A stretch of 64,000 nt of DNA from Ostrinia nubilalis. Its lineage: Eukaryota; Arthropoda; Insecta; Lepidoptera; Crambidae. Location: the NCBI RefSeq assembly GCF_963855985.1, contig NC_087108.1, positions 12,232,001 to 12,296,000 on the forward strand, read 5' to 3'. Below the pieces are notes generated by a model, which was given only the letters and a program-made list of their open reading frames with translations, was not told the DNA's origin and did no database searches. Numbering within the stretch: position 1 is the first letter of the stretch; each line of letters starts with the position of its first letter. A program made the translations under genes and the position numbers. Below are positions 32,670-43,586 of this stretch, piece after piece.

Positions 32670-35600
32670 GTATGTATTGATTTCGTTTTTGTGTACAACA
32701 TGTGGATAGTATGATTATAGACTAAGAGCCAGTGAATAAATTTATAAAAGCTGAAAGTTTGTCAGCGCATGCTCCCAAATTAGGTAAGAACGTCGGACCA
32801 TCATTTACGCCCGTGTTCACAAACATTACTATGAGGTCTCACAGTGCGCATGGACGCACAGGGTCACACACGAACCAATCACAGAGCTCTATTCAACGCT
32901 TTGTGTTCGATTTGCTGCTTCACTTAAGCAAGCATCGTTTGTGAATATGGATGTTAGTTTGGGTCATCGTGGCTTTGGCAGCTTACCCTAAATTTTTGTC
33001 TGGCAAGGGGTTGGAACGGTCCAAACTATCTTGCTGATGAGAAAACAACATCAATTATAGCGCCTAAATATTATACTAGCTGTGCCGGTGACTTCGTGCG
33101 CGTGAAAATAGTTTGAATAATATTTCCCGTTTTTGCAACATTAGTCTTTACTGCTCTGCCAATATTGGGTTTAGGGTGAGGTTATTAGCTTAAAGCCTTC
33201 CTCGATAAATGAGCTATTTAATACAAGAATATTTTTTCAAATCGGACCAGACCAGATTAGCGAGCTCAAACAAGCCAACAATAATATAAGTATAGATAGC
33301 AGCACACTGTACGTACATGCATGTAAGATAAATATTCAGCTTCTATGGTAGGTATAACGTATGTCCTACTAATCTATACATATATACTAATATCATAAGT
33401 GCGAAAGTAACTCTGTCTGTCTGTCTTGCTTTCACGCCTAAACCACTGAACCGATTTTGATGAAATTTGGCACAGAGATAGTTTGAGTCCCGGGAAAGGA
33501 AACTGTTTTTTGGAGGATTTTGAAACAGGGACGCGCGCGATAAATTTTTTCTCTGGCAGACAAAATTCCACGCGTGCGAAGCCGCGGGCGGAAAGCTAGT
33601 AATATTATAAATGCGAAAGTTTGTTAACAAAGATGTTTTGAAGTCTCGATTTAAACAATACATGTTTGGTTACTCTTTCACGCAAAAACTTCTTTATAAC
33701 CCAGAATGAAAAATTTATAATTACTATAAAAGCTACCATTAAAGTTAGGCTTACGTAGGTCTGGCGTTCACTATCTCTTAGTCCACTATGTTATAACGAG
33801 ATGTATATTAAGACATGATAACTAGTATCACTGTCTGGAAAGATGAACGGGAAAACCATTTTGATAAATGCAGACACGGGAATTCCAGTTTTTAACCAAT
33901 TTCAAAACATAATATTGATAAATTGCATACAGAAACAAAATGAATTCACTGACTTGTGTTTCAGTGACCTTTATGTTATGTATTCACATTAATTAATAAA
34001 TATTTCCTGTTTAATTGCAATGGATGTTTAAGTATGTTCATATCCGTTGTCTAGTACCCATAGTACAAGCATTGCTTAGTTTGGGACTAGTGGCCCAGTG
34101 TAAACTGTCCAAGGATATAAAAAAAAAAGATTGCAAGCTACACCATTATTTTAATAGAAAATCTTTCAATTAATTTCTTAAAAAAATTACTTCTACCATA
34201 AGGTACTAGCACGTCAAGATGTCATGCCCTGCGTTTCCAAACAACTGCACGCAGGAAGATTTAATGAATGCCACTGACAACGCCACTCTTGTAGCGGAGT
34301 TTTGGGCTGACACTGTATAGGTTTGTTGACACGACAAGAAGAAGTACAGTCGCGGAATGAAAAGGTTCGTCACCTTAGTGTCGGTTTTCGCTTGCACTAG
34401 GTACTGTAAGAGTCAAACCTGCCAACATAACCGTGCAAGAAACAGTGCTGTTAACATTTAAATAAATATGACGTTTGCTAACGAATAAGGTTTTGCTTGT
34501 TTATTTTTCTATCCCATCAGTGCAATGCAATGATGACATTGGCCAATTGACAATAGTTTTTTTTATTTAATAGAAATAATAATGGCAGGTTGAACCAACA
34601 AGAAGGTTTTAGTTTATCATAATAATCTTCTTGACAAGATAAATCGTCAAACAACTTTGATCTGAATAATTTTGAACTTTACTGACGAACAGTTAAAGAT
34701 TATTTTCACTAACTCGAGATTATTCTGTAACATAGTTTCAAAAGGTAATATGTGCTCGCGATTCGTTGAAGGAATCAATTTGAAAACTGACGAACCTTTT
34801 CATTCCGTGACTGTACATTGTGAGGTCTACTTATGAATAATCTGTGGCTAGGTATTGAAGCTACGAAACGAAATAACATTTCAATAGTACAATAAATAAA
34901 TATTACTCATAATAGTAAGGGTGTTTCCTTGTTTATTTTAATTAATTACCTCCTACATAATTACAATGTTTAGATTATTATGCCATTGTTCGTAATTTTA
35001 CTTGGTTTATATTGCAATTTTTACATAATAACTAGGTATATAAACTTGGTTTTATATTATTTATTGGTTTAGGCATGGTTCAATATTTATTTCATGCTAG
35101 CTTTCCGCCCGCGGCTTCGGAAACGTGAAATTTTGTCTGTCACAGAAAAACTTTATCGCGCGCATTCTTGTTTCAAAACTAGGATAAAAGCTATCCTATG
35201 TCCTTTCCCAGGACTCAAACTTTATCTATCCATAACAAATCAAAATCGGTACAGTGGTTTAGGCGTGAAAGCGAAACAGACAGACAGACAGACAGAGTTA
35301 CTTTCGCATTTATAAATATTAGTATGGATTCTGTCTTACTGTAACAACACTGTTTATAAACGAGTGAATGTTTCGATGACCTCTATGAGTTTATCAATGA
35401 TGATACTGACAACTAATTAATTAAATTGAGATCTGATTAAATTTTATAATAAGCAAGACGTAGTAATGTTTTTTCATTTTACAAATAAGATAGCATACTT
35501 TATCCATATCTATAAAAGCGAAAGGTCACTGATTGACTGACTCACTTATCACGAAATCTCAGAAACTACAAGTTCTAGGAGTCTCAGATTTTGCATGGGG

Positions 35601-37622
35601 TTCCTTTTAGAACGTAGGTGCTCACTAAGACAGGATTTTGCAAAATTCAACCCCTAAGGGGGTAAAACGTGACCCTCACTCGGCATGGGGCACACTGAAA
35701 ACCAGCGCCGTGGCCTTCGTCACCGTGGGCCATGGCATATGCTGAGTGGGGTCCCGTTGCAGTGGGCATCTTGTTGGTGAATGGGTGGCACTGCTCAGTT
35801 TACTCTTGTTTTTATTTTTTCTTCTTTTATTATTATGTGCCACTGTCATGTCTATTTAATTGCCTGTATTTGTGTGATGTCCATTGTAATAAATGTATCT
35901 TTCTTTCTTTCTTTCTAAAACGGGATCAACACGTACGAAGTCGCGGGCGGCCGCTAGTTTATAATAAGCTCGGATACACAATTTCAGTTTTCATTCTATG
36001 AATAAGGCGTTGTACTTTGCACGTATGCAAATAAAGCTCTTGTCCGCGGCTTTGCTTCGATTATTTGTAGAATGTTCTACTTATTTGTTAAAAGAGGGAT
36101 GACAAGGAAATTCATCATCATCATTATAATTTCAGCCACAGGACGTGTATGTATGTATACAGTATGTATGTATTATCATATCACCAACAAAAGAATAAGT
36201 CATTGATGCCTCCGCATTTGAGAATACTAACTTGTCTTGTTTTTATCTTTTTAGGTCATTTTACGCAGTATTTATTTCTCTGCTATTTAGTGGTTATTTT
36301 TGATCAGTAAATCATGAGAAAAATAACTATATTTTTCTCATGATTTATCCTGTTCCAGGCCCAGCGTTACCTGCCACGGTGTTTCAAGGTGCAAGGAATC
36401 TTCTTCCACCAGACGATGAAGTGGGTCCTCCCACTCAGCCGATCGTCCCTGCTGAGCCGGCAGAGCCAGTTGAGCCGGAACCGAGTACCACCTCTCGAAT
36501 TACTGGATTCCTTTGGGATCTTATACCAAGAGGTAGGTTCAAAATACGCATCCCAGTTTGAGACTGGACATTGCGGCTTAAACAGGCACTTGTCCACTAT
36601 GTGGTTGGGGGTACGTTCGTTCGTTTCAGCCGAAAGACGTCCACAGTTGGACAAAGGCCTCCCCCAAGGATTTCCACGAAGACCGGTCCTGCGCCGCTCG
36701 CATTGATTGGGGGTTATGTGAAAAATATTATTGGCAGGTAGCTAATTGCTCATTGAATAAGATAGGTCCCCAAAATTTATGTTTATTGTCCGTGAAGCAT
36801 AATCATTTCTTAAAGGTTACTAAACCTTTGTTTGTCACCTGTCATCCTCTTTGCAACGGAGGGAAGTCGAATCTAAACTTCGAACTCCTATGTTCTTCTG
36901 ATTAATTTCGTTGCAAATCCAATGACAGTTTAACTTTCCCCCGGGACAAACTTGACCTTCATTGGTTGGGTTTTTATTGGCGGTCAAGCTATAGATCCTA
37001 GCTACACAGAAGTTGCAGCGGTGGGAACGGAGAGGTGGGAATAGCGGGACTATTCCTTTAAGGGACTGTCCGAAACAAGAAGATGAAACGCCACTACACA
37101 TTCTCACGGACTGCGGATCTTTGATGCGCAAGCGTAGCTTACACCTGGGCAAACACATCCTAAGTTCACAGGGTGTAAAATATAGCGCTTCCCTAAAGAT
37201 ACTGCACTACCTATAGTAGTCGTACGTCGTAGGCGCTCTAGAATACCAATAGAAAGGTCAGGTCCTGGACCAGGTCCAGGACCCGCCTGTTGGGGTATAT
37301 TCATCTCCATGTAACGACAGGTTTTACGTTTTTTTTTCTTTTATTTTAATGTCATAAATAGTTATACGTCGATAAGAACAACTTGCGAAACTTTAAAATA
37401 AAAATATAATAATGTAGGCACATGACCTGTTTAACTTTTTGTAACTTGTACATTTTCATTCCAGGGTCAGGGTCGAGCTTCGCAGGGTCATTCGCCGGGT
37501 CGAATCTGGTTGAACCGTCATCGAGCCACGGACCATCAGGTTTCCTCGCCAGGTGGCTGCTGGGGGATGATGATGACGACAAAAAGAAAGCCTCCAACAA
37601 GAAATGCACGAAAGATAAATAA
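32591..37622 (+). CDS. Gene B of NLLPP cluster, secreted Pro-rich protein, three exons, 136 aa
   Basis: Predicted join 32591-32669, 36359-36532, 37465-37622, with both introns in phase 1. Residues 1-17 (MRVSLLISILFLSWVDA) form a typical signal peptide, followed by NKT, a possible N-glycosylation site, and QQCS. Exon 2 gives ATVFQGARNLLPP, then an acidic Pro/Glu region (PAEPAEPVEPEP) and ITGFLWDLIPRG. Exon 3 gives SSFAGSFAGSN, PSGFLARWLLG, a DDDDDKKK run and a basic Cys-containing tail. The mature protein is small, Pro-rich and charged, so secretion is inferred; its role is unknown. Intron 1 (3.7 kb) is filled with MITE and LINE debris. Intron 2 holds an RTE tail, a 310-bp retroposon and a LINE end. 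The link of exon 1 to exon 2 rests on phase and consensus sites across a long intron and is the least certain join. Confidence 0.6.
32806..32955. mobile_element. GTATTCACAAAC-family MITE in gene B intron 1
   Basis: CGTGTTCACAAACATTACTA to AAGCATCGTTTGTGAATATG; interior as in the 3449 copy. Confidence 0.75.
33378..33615. repeat. GCGGCTTCG / CTGTCTGTCTG repeat, copy 1
   Basis: TACTAATATCATAAGTGCGA, AACCACTGAACCGATTTTGA and CACGCGTGCGAAGCCGCGGG then AGCTAGTAATATTATAAATG. Copy 2, opposite orientation, lies at 35088-35325. The 106- and 65-codon frames on the minus strand are products of it. Confidence 0.8.
34025..34125 (+). repeat. SINE 3' part (TTTGCTTAGTTTGGGACTAG)
   Basis: GGTACCCATAGTACAAGC-like and TTGCTTAGTTTGGGACTAGT followed by TCCAAGGATATAAAAAAAAA. 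A fuller copy is at 44935-45180. Confidence 0.8.
34347..34813. mobile_element. TA-flanked MITE (CAGTCGCGGAATGAAAAGG)
   Basis: The ends CAGTCGCGGAATGAAAAGGT and ACCTTTTCATTCCGTGACTG are inverted; TA at 34345-34346 and 34814-34815. Confidence 0.82.
35088..35325. repeat. GCGGCTTCG / CTGTCTGTCTG repeat, copy 2
   Basis: GCTAGCTTTCCGCCCGCGGC through CAGACAGACAGACAGAGTTA to TATAAATATTAGTATGGA; opposite orientation to 33378-33615. Confidence 0.8.
35510..35960. repeat. CTAGCGGCC-family repeat interrupted by a retroposon
   Basis: Left part: TCACGAAATCTCAGAAACTA ... CCCCTAAGGGGGTAAAACG. Right part: TAAAACGGGATCAACACGTA ... GGGCGGCCGCTAGT. The interruption is 35670-35915. Confidence 0.85.
35670..35915 (+). 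mobile_element. Retroposon with (TTTC)n tail, TAAAACG duplication
   Basis: Flanked by TAAAACG at 35663-35669 and 35916-35922. Contains GGGGCACACTGAAAACCAGC, GTGGGGTCCCGTTGCAGTGG, AATAAATGTATC and (TTTC)4. A second copy is at 52799-53051 with TCTGAAGC duplications. Confidence 0.88.
36359..36532 (+). CDS. Gene B exon 2 with NLLPP signature
   Basis: The acceptor is CTGTTCCAG and the donor is AGAG before GTAGGT. Phase is 1 at both ends, so this is a symmetric exon. It encodes SPALPATVFQGARNLLPP, then an acidic Pro/Glu repeat and ITGFLWDLIPRG. It aligns without gaps with exon 2 of genes A and C over the first 18 residues. Confidence 0.72.
36612..36705 (-). repeat. RTE 3' tail in gene B intron 2
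   Basis: CGTTCGTTCGTTTCAGCCGA, then GACGTCCACAGTTGGACAAA and CACGAAGACCGGTCCTGCGC. Confidence 0.85.
36726..37045 (+). mobile_element. 310-bp retroposon, third copy, in gene B intron 2
   Basis: Reverse orientation to 9269: AATATTATTGGCAGGTAGCT to GTGGGAACGGAGAGGTGGGA. Joined directly to a LINE C-terminal fragment. Confidence 0.75.
37050..37310 (+). pseudogene. LINE C-terminal zinc-knuckle fragment and 3' UTR
   Basis: Encodes DCPKQEDETPLHILTDC, a Cys/His C-terminal motif of several non-LTR reverse transcriptases, to a stop at 37216. The following 3' UTR has a perfect hairpin GGTCCTGGAC / GTCCAGGACC at 37261-37283. It lies in gene B intron 2. Confidence 0.6.
37465..37622 (+). CDS. Gene B exon 3, terminal exon
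   Basis: The acceptor is CATTCCAG, phase 1, ending in tandem TAA-TAA-like stops. Contains a GSGSSFAGSFAGSN low-complexity start, then PSGFLARWLLG and DDDDDKKKASNKKCTKDK. It is distantly similar to the last exon of gene C (SSQNSFTSFS and FRNLMLG). Confidence 0.68.
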
Positions 37623-37654
37623 TAAGTTTTAGTTAAGATTCCTACAATATACCT

Positions 37655-38241
37655 CTACGAGTTATTCGTCATCGCACGATCGTGCGACTTAGAACCAATT
37701 TAAGCTAATATTTTTGTCAACAATGAGAAAAGTGTTTGATTGATGCTTACACAAAAATAGCGAATTCCGAACTGAGGCGATTATCACACTGCACCGCGCT
37801 CCGCCACGGTCCGCGTGGCGACATACAACGAATCCCGCGCACAAACCCCTTGTCTGTGTGTTGTGCCGCGCGTGTTTTCTATATAAACTGAGGTACTTGC
37901 ATATAATGATTAAATCTGTCGTCTCGCGTACCGCGGCGGAGCGCGGTGCAGTGTGATAATCGCCTGAGTGTTAACCTATAACCAAACCAAGTTTAGCTCA
38001 CTACAAAATAGTATATTTAATTTACACAACATTTTATTCCTCATAACCAAAGATTAGTAGTAACCTCCAGTTAGCAAGTCACTTTTTTGTGTAAACCGTA
38101 ACCAAACCAGTTTTTTCAGTGAACTAGCACAAGTATAAAAATCTGAGGTGACTATGTACAGTCAGCTACATAACGTTTAAGATTTTATAACTGGATGCAT
38201 TACAAACGCACGATCGTGCGAGATGACGAAAATCTCACCTC
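37655..38241. mobile_element. Inverted-repeat element with CGCACGATCGTGCG palindromes, nested MITE inside
   Basis: TTCGTCATCGCACGATCGTG at 37666 faces CGCACGATCGTGCGAGATGA at 38207. Both contain the 14-bp palindrome. It begins about 35 bp after the gene B stop codon. Confidence 0.6.
37775..37965. mobile_element. GC-rich hairpin MITE
   Basis: AGGCGATTATCACACTGCAC and GTGCAGTGTGATAATCGCCT are exact inverted ends, continuing CGCGCTCCGCC/GGCGGAGCGCG. Nested in 37655-38241. Confidence 0.85.
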
Positions 38242-39155
38242 TACAGTTCCACGCCAATATTCTGTAAAAACGTATGTGGTTATTGTATAGACGACAGCAC
38301 ACCAAGCAAAACACTATAGTCCAAAAAAAAATTTTTTAGTCCGTCAATTTTAGTATAAAAAAATATTGGACACATAATTTATGTTTTTAATTGTCAATCA
38401 AACAAATATGTAATTACAAAGTTATAGTGCGTTGAAGTTCCGCTCGACGTCACAAAGTGCTGCACTTTTACGCACTCACTGATGTCACGGGCCTTTTCTT
38501 TAGAACTTTGGCACGCTTTATCTCTTTACATTTTCATTAGTTTTAAAAAGTGAAAAATACGTGTCGAGTAGTTTTTGATAAGCTAACTGACGGACTAATT
38601 AAAACTCTTGCTTTTTTACCCAGAAAACATCCCTATTGTACTTGTTATTAAGCAATAAAATGTATATGTTACAGTCAAAACCCACAAAATCGGTCAAAAA
38701 CACTTCTGACTGATATTTCCCGTTAAAAGTGGTTTAGACTAAAGGCGTTAGTCAAAAATCTGCAAAAATCAGTCAACAGTGAATTCACCTTATTTACAAT
38801 TTTAAAAATCAGTCGAAATTCATACAAAATTATGATTTATTTATTTATTTATTTATTTTATAGAAACCAACAGCGATACATTGAAAATATTAGTTATAAG
38901 ATTTAGACTATGATTATATATGATTAGTGAAAAATACTAGTTTGTATTGTGTAATGTTGTTATTTTTAAAGTATTTTTATTAAAGAAGTTCGTTAGTCAA
39001 AACCATTTTTGAATAACAAAGGTGATTTTAACAGATTGTGATTTTAACAGACTGTAACATAGACTGATGTGCTGTTGTTGACTGTAATAATATAATACTT
39101 AACTTAATTTCTAAGCTTATTTTAGTTAGTCACTGTGCCTATTCATATCTTATAA
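38242..39155. other. No gene; LINE 3'-end block at 38830-38940
   Basis: TTATTTATTTATTTTATAGA and ACCAACAGCGATACATTGAA match 2950-3040. Otherwise AT-rich and unassigned. Confidence 0.45.
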
Positions 39156-40440
39156 GAGTATTTCTCAAAAAAAATGTACGTAACGAAACGGTAGTAACGA
39201 AATAGTAAGGCCATAAGGCTTGTTATACATTGGCGAAATATTGTGAATGCTCTTTATTTATTCAATTCGAAATATTTGTAAGTATTCACCCAAATACGGG
39301 GTAATGTTAAGGGGTTAGAAATAAAATAAGGGAGTAATCATTCATACTATTTTAATAAAATTATTTTTGTTCCATCATGTTTATCCATTTTGAGTCGTTC
39401 TCTGTAAGCTTTTTGCCTTTCGGCATTGGTTTTTGGCGGCATTCCTAAAAAAAACAAAAGAAGTAATCACATAAAAACGTAATCTAAATGATTTGATAAT
39501 TTTTTGCTGGTGGCACTTCTGTAAAGCAGATAGTATCCAATCCTTTTGTTATTAACGCTCTATATTTTTTGAAATTAATTAAGTAGTGAATATTACTATG
39601 CTTAGTCAGGTAATAACAGTATACACTCAGCATTATGTTGTACTTTTTCGTAACGTAACGAAATTCGCAAAAAACGTAACGAAATATTAGACAAAATGAG
39701 ATCAGAAACAAGTATTTTTTTGATAAAATTTGTTACAGCAAATATAAAAGCTTACTAAATGTTCGTACCACACGTATTACAAAAAATGGTTAAATGAAGA
39801 CTTACCGTTCTATATAAAATCGCTGATTTTACTGCCTGTTACGAAAAAGTAATCCCACAAAACACACACGTTTTCACTAATTTTCGCGATAGATGTTATG
39901 GCGGAGACGTTAGGCCAACAGCCATTCAGAGTGCAGCTATTGTTGTCCGTGTAAAATAAATACGGAATTGTTCAGAAACCATGGGAAAGTAGAAATAAAT
40001 CGTAACTAAAGAGTAAATAACGAAATAGTAAATGAGAGCGACTCATTTTGTTTTTTTGCTTTAAATTGCCAATTCATTATGACACCCCATAGAAAATCAA
40101 TTTGATACAGAAACTGCGATTACTGTAGAACGATAATACAAAGAAATTTACAATAATTTAGTTACGTATCGCATTTTATGAAACAAAAATACATGAAAAA
40201 GCTAGGGTGGCAAACAGGTTTTTGTATGAAAGGTAAAAAAGGACTATTTTTAAAATATCTAAATATTTGGTAATAAGTAGGATTATAGCTATAATTCTTC
40301 GTTATCTTAAAGATTAATATTCATCCTTTAAAATTATGTGTGTGTTTTTTTTGTGTGATGATTTATAAATATAAAACTTTTGAACTGTTTCAAAGCACAC
40401 TTTTTTTTTTCAAAATGTACATTTTTTTTGAGAAATACTC
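39156..40440. mobile_element. 1.29-kb TIR element (GAGTATTTCTCAAAAAAAAT)
   Basis: GAGTATTTCTCAAAAAAAAT + GTAC at 39156 is exactly mirrored at 40417-40440. ATAA flanks both ends. The interior is AT-rich, has repeated GTAACGAAA motifs and one short basic reading frame on the minus strand. Confidence 0.75.
39347..39442 (-). CDS. Short basic exon MPPKTNAERQKAYRERLK inside the 1.29-kb element
   Basis: On the minus strand a TTTGTTTTTTTTAG acceptor-like tract is followed by GAATG and 31 codons beginning MPPKTNAERQKAYRERLKM, to a TAG. The AERQ(K/R)xYRERLK pattern is an N-terminal basic motif I have seen in many uncharacterised insect and cnidarian proteins, some TE-associated; this is recalled, not searched. 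Downstream sequence on the same strand has no matching exon that I could identify, so it is probably a remnant. Confidence 0.4.
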   Translation of the reverse strand: MPPKTNAERQKAYRERLKMDKHDGTKIILLK

Positions 40441-40779
40441 ATAAACGATTGGTATTTTTTCGTGCTAAAACGATTTAAATTGATGTAAAAAAAGCTTTTT
40501 CTTTAATGTATAAAGAAGTTATTGGAAAATTATTTATGTAACATGCAAATCACGGACTGAATAGATTTTTATAAGAAGCATTTATTGTGATAATTAAGCC
40601 TTTAATTGCAAGGCGAGTGCAAAATTTTCTTTTTAAGAAATAATCTAACCAAAACGAATATTACTCGTATAACATTTACAAATACCAAATTAGTGTCTTT
40701 CAGCTGAAAATGAAAATACTTGTATAAACTATTTAATCTTAATATCAGAATAGGATTTTAAAATCCTATTTTTGTTATA

Positions 40780-41239
40780 CAGGGTGGAATTTTGTAATGC
40801 CACCTGGAGGGAAAGTACCCTTAATACTGTAGGGAGAAAATTTTACTCAAAGAAAACATTCCTTTTTTTTTAAAAGAAAGTGAATTACATTTAAAGATTT
40901 TCGAAACATTTTCGAAAATTTACCACCATACCATACAATTTTCTGTAAATAATTACAATAATTTAAGATTTCATGGTTTTCCTTTCATTTGATTTATCAA
41001 GTTTGTTTGAGAGATTTCATCCTTATACTTAACCCTAACGATCGATGCTATAAAAATATAGTGTGTAATTTTTTACATACTTTAGTGGGTTCGATTCCCG
41101 GGTGTAGCAAGCAAATTTTTGGAAATCTTTGAATGCAGTTCTATTTCTTTTAAAAAATAAAGGAATATTTTCTTTGATTAAAATTTTCTATGTATCAAGA
41201 GTACTTTCCCTTCAGGTGGCATTACAAAATTCCACCCTG
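40780..41239. mobile_element. TA-flanked MITE with about 100-bp TIRs
   Basis: The ends CAGGGTGGAATTTTGTAATG and the complement extend to AAAGAAAACATTCC; TA at 40778-40779 and 41240-41241. The interior has GGGTTCGATTCCCGGGTG (41089), a SINE-type B box. Confidence 0.88.
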
Positions 41240-41564
41240 TAGTATAATCTAAAGACAACAAAATAGTCCAGTCAACATCGACATCGATCATCGCAAAAGC
41301 GCATGTACGAGTATAAATATTTTTTTAATGTTGTTAGGCACCTTGAGCGAAGTTTACATCCCTGTATTTCTCCCATGGTGTTGGGAAATTTTGGCATCTT
41401 TTTAACTTTTTGCTCTAATTCTCATAATTAAATTTTGGACAAAGTGATCAGGAGTCAGGACCCAATAAAATCCATTAAATTGTAACACAATAAGTCCAGC
41501 TCTACTAATCTTATGGGGACCAAACTATAAACCCCTGAAGAAGATTGATTTTACCGGGAAATTG

Positions 41565-41870
41565 CATTGTTTGTGAGTTTGTTCCGGCATTTCTTCTCAG
41601 CACTTGCCATATGTTTGTCTCATGAAGCGCTTTCAGGATCAGTAACCAGTTTTTCAATATCTTGTATAGTTAAGAAATAATCGAGTGAGATCACTTAACG
41701 TTTCCACCCTGTATAGTACCTACTTAATATGTAAGTAGATTGCTGTACCCAACCGGGTGTGCATTAGTTACCTAAGTTAGTTATTGCAATAAATAAATAA
41801 ATAAATAAAGCGCTGGTAGGGCCCATAAGATAAGGAGACATGTAAAGTGCCCCATAAGGGCTACCTTTTT
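41565..41870. repeat. Mixed repeat: retroposon module split by a MITE end
   Basis: TTCTTCTCAGCACTTGCCAT (41592) and AAGCGCTGGTAGGGC (41807) are parts of one module. Between them lies TTTCAGGATCAGTAACCAGT ... GTTTCCACCCTGTATAG, the right end of the 42.6-kb MITE family. Confidence 0.65.
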
Positions 41871-42596
41871 TATATTTACTATATTTTGACGTTCATAGGT
41901 GCCACCATTGGTCTAAATTGAATAAAATATTTTTGATTTTGAATGAGAGCAAAAAGCGAAAAAAGTGGAAAAAATTCCCAGTTTTTCGCGCAACATGGTA
42001 GAATCACATGGTTTTTGGATTGCAAACTTGGGTGCAAGCTTCTCTTAAGGAATCTAACAACATAAAATATAAAATAATCGTACGTTTGCGATGTTTGCCG
42101 TTGTGTCGATATTGACTGGACCAAAATAAACAAACAGATCATAGCTTTTTGTGCTTTTGCGTGCCATCGAATTATACGTAAGAAGTTTTACATTTATTAA
42201 GTAGTAGGTTTTTATTTAGGTAAAAGTAGTGATCGCTATAGTAATTAGCCAATACATATAATATAGTTATTGGCCAATTTGCCTAAAATGAAAATAAACA
42301 AGCCTAAAAGAAGCAAATGTTTTTTCTGAGCAATATGCAGTCCAATGTAGTAAATACTTATTAACAATCCAATATGCCAATAACTATGTATAGGCCAAGG
42401 AAAGAATAGCTAATTACATTTTCATAAATGTAAGGGTGTGAATAAATACATTATATTAAACATATTTTTGTTTTTATTACAATGATATCAATTAAATCAT
42501 GGTGGATGTGCTTTCTTATAGTTACACACTACAATCTTTAGTTACGATTACACTAGGACACTACCATCAAGTAGGTTTGTTATATGATTAAATTTA
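41871..42596. other. No gene recognised
   Basis: AT-rich; an 87-codon minus-strand frame at 41879-42142 has no recognisable family or splice signals. Confidence 0.35.
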
Positions 42597-42598
42597 TA

Positions 42599-43085
42599 CA
42601 GGGTGGAAACGATAAGTGATCTCACTCGATTATTTATAAACTATACAAGATATCGAAACACTGGTTATTGATCCTGAAAGTGTTTCACGAGCTCTTTCAA
42701 ATGGTATCAGTAATAGGTTGCAGAATTAACTGGATCTATCCGAAAATTCAATGTTTTTTAGGCTCCATACTAAATGTATGCCAGCTACACAATATTAGAA
42801 GTGTAAATTTTTTTATTCAATAATAAACACTTAAATTGAACTCCAAATTGCATTCTTATTTAAAAGTTATTCATGGAAAACATTGGTTTTAGGCTTTACT
42901 TGCTATAATATTATCAAGATATGAGTGCCATGACTGTGGCAGTAGATGTATGGAAGCTGGAAACATTGAATTTTCGGATAGATCCAGTTTATTTTGTAAC
43001 TTATTACAACGGTACCAGTTGGATAGAGCTTGTGAAGCACTTTCAGGATCAGTAACCAGTTTTTGGATATCTTGTATAGTTTTTA
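42599..43085. mobile_element. CAGGGTGGAAACG MITE, right end truncated
   Basis: The left arm CAGGGTGGAAACGATAAGTG ... GGATCTATCCGAAAATTCAA is repeated inverted at 42945-43080. The outer CACTTATCGTTTCCACCCTG of the right end is missing. Another right end is at 61470-61615. Confidence 0.75.
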
Positions 43086-43584
43086 ATATTGTGGTTTTAC
43101 TAAACGTATGGTCTATTATTCATTATCACTGGTTTCTTTAAAATTAAAGAGATTATCTACGACAAACAAGTACTTTTGTAACATGGTCTTCGAAGTCCAT
43201 TAAAATGATTTTTAGAAATAGTTCACATTTATAAATTGTCCTTGTGCGAATATACCCCAGTATCTACTACATAAAATTGAGACGTTACTAAAATAATTAA
43301 GGATATCTCCACTATTTTTATGTCATGTTCTAACAAGTCTGCAAGTGTTTTCCCTTAATTTCCACACTATTATGTTACAAACATCATTAAAATCCTTTAG
43401 GAAAAGTTTAAATTTAGCGATAATCATTGATAGGGTTCGATCCACAGTTAGATCAATCTAAAACAAAGAAAATTGCTTAAAAAGTTAAAAAGGGGTGTGT
43501 CTTACGCTAGCACGCACCGCTCTACGTCACGATTTTGTTACCATTTATGGAGCTAGAGGCAGATGGTGATTGCATCATGCAAAA
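43086..43584. other. No feature recognised
   Basis: Spacer between a MITE and the element upstream of gene C. Nothing supported. Confidence 0.35.
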
Positions 43585-43586
43585 TA

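Noticed and set aside
33343..33663. 106-codon minus-strand frame
   Set aside because: It lies entirely in the GCGGCTTCG / CTGTCTG dispersed repeat, also found at 35.1 kb.
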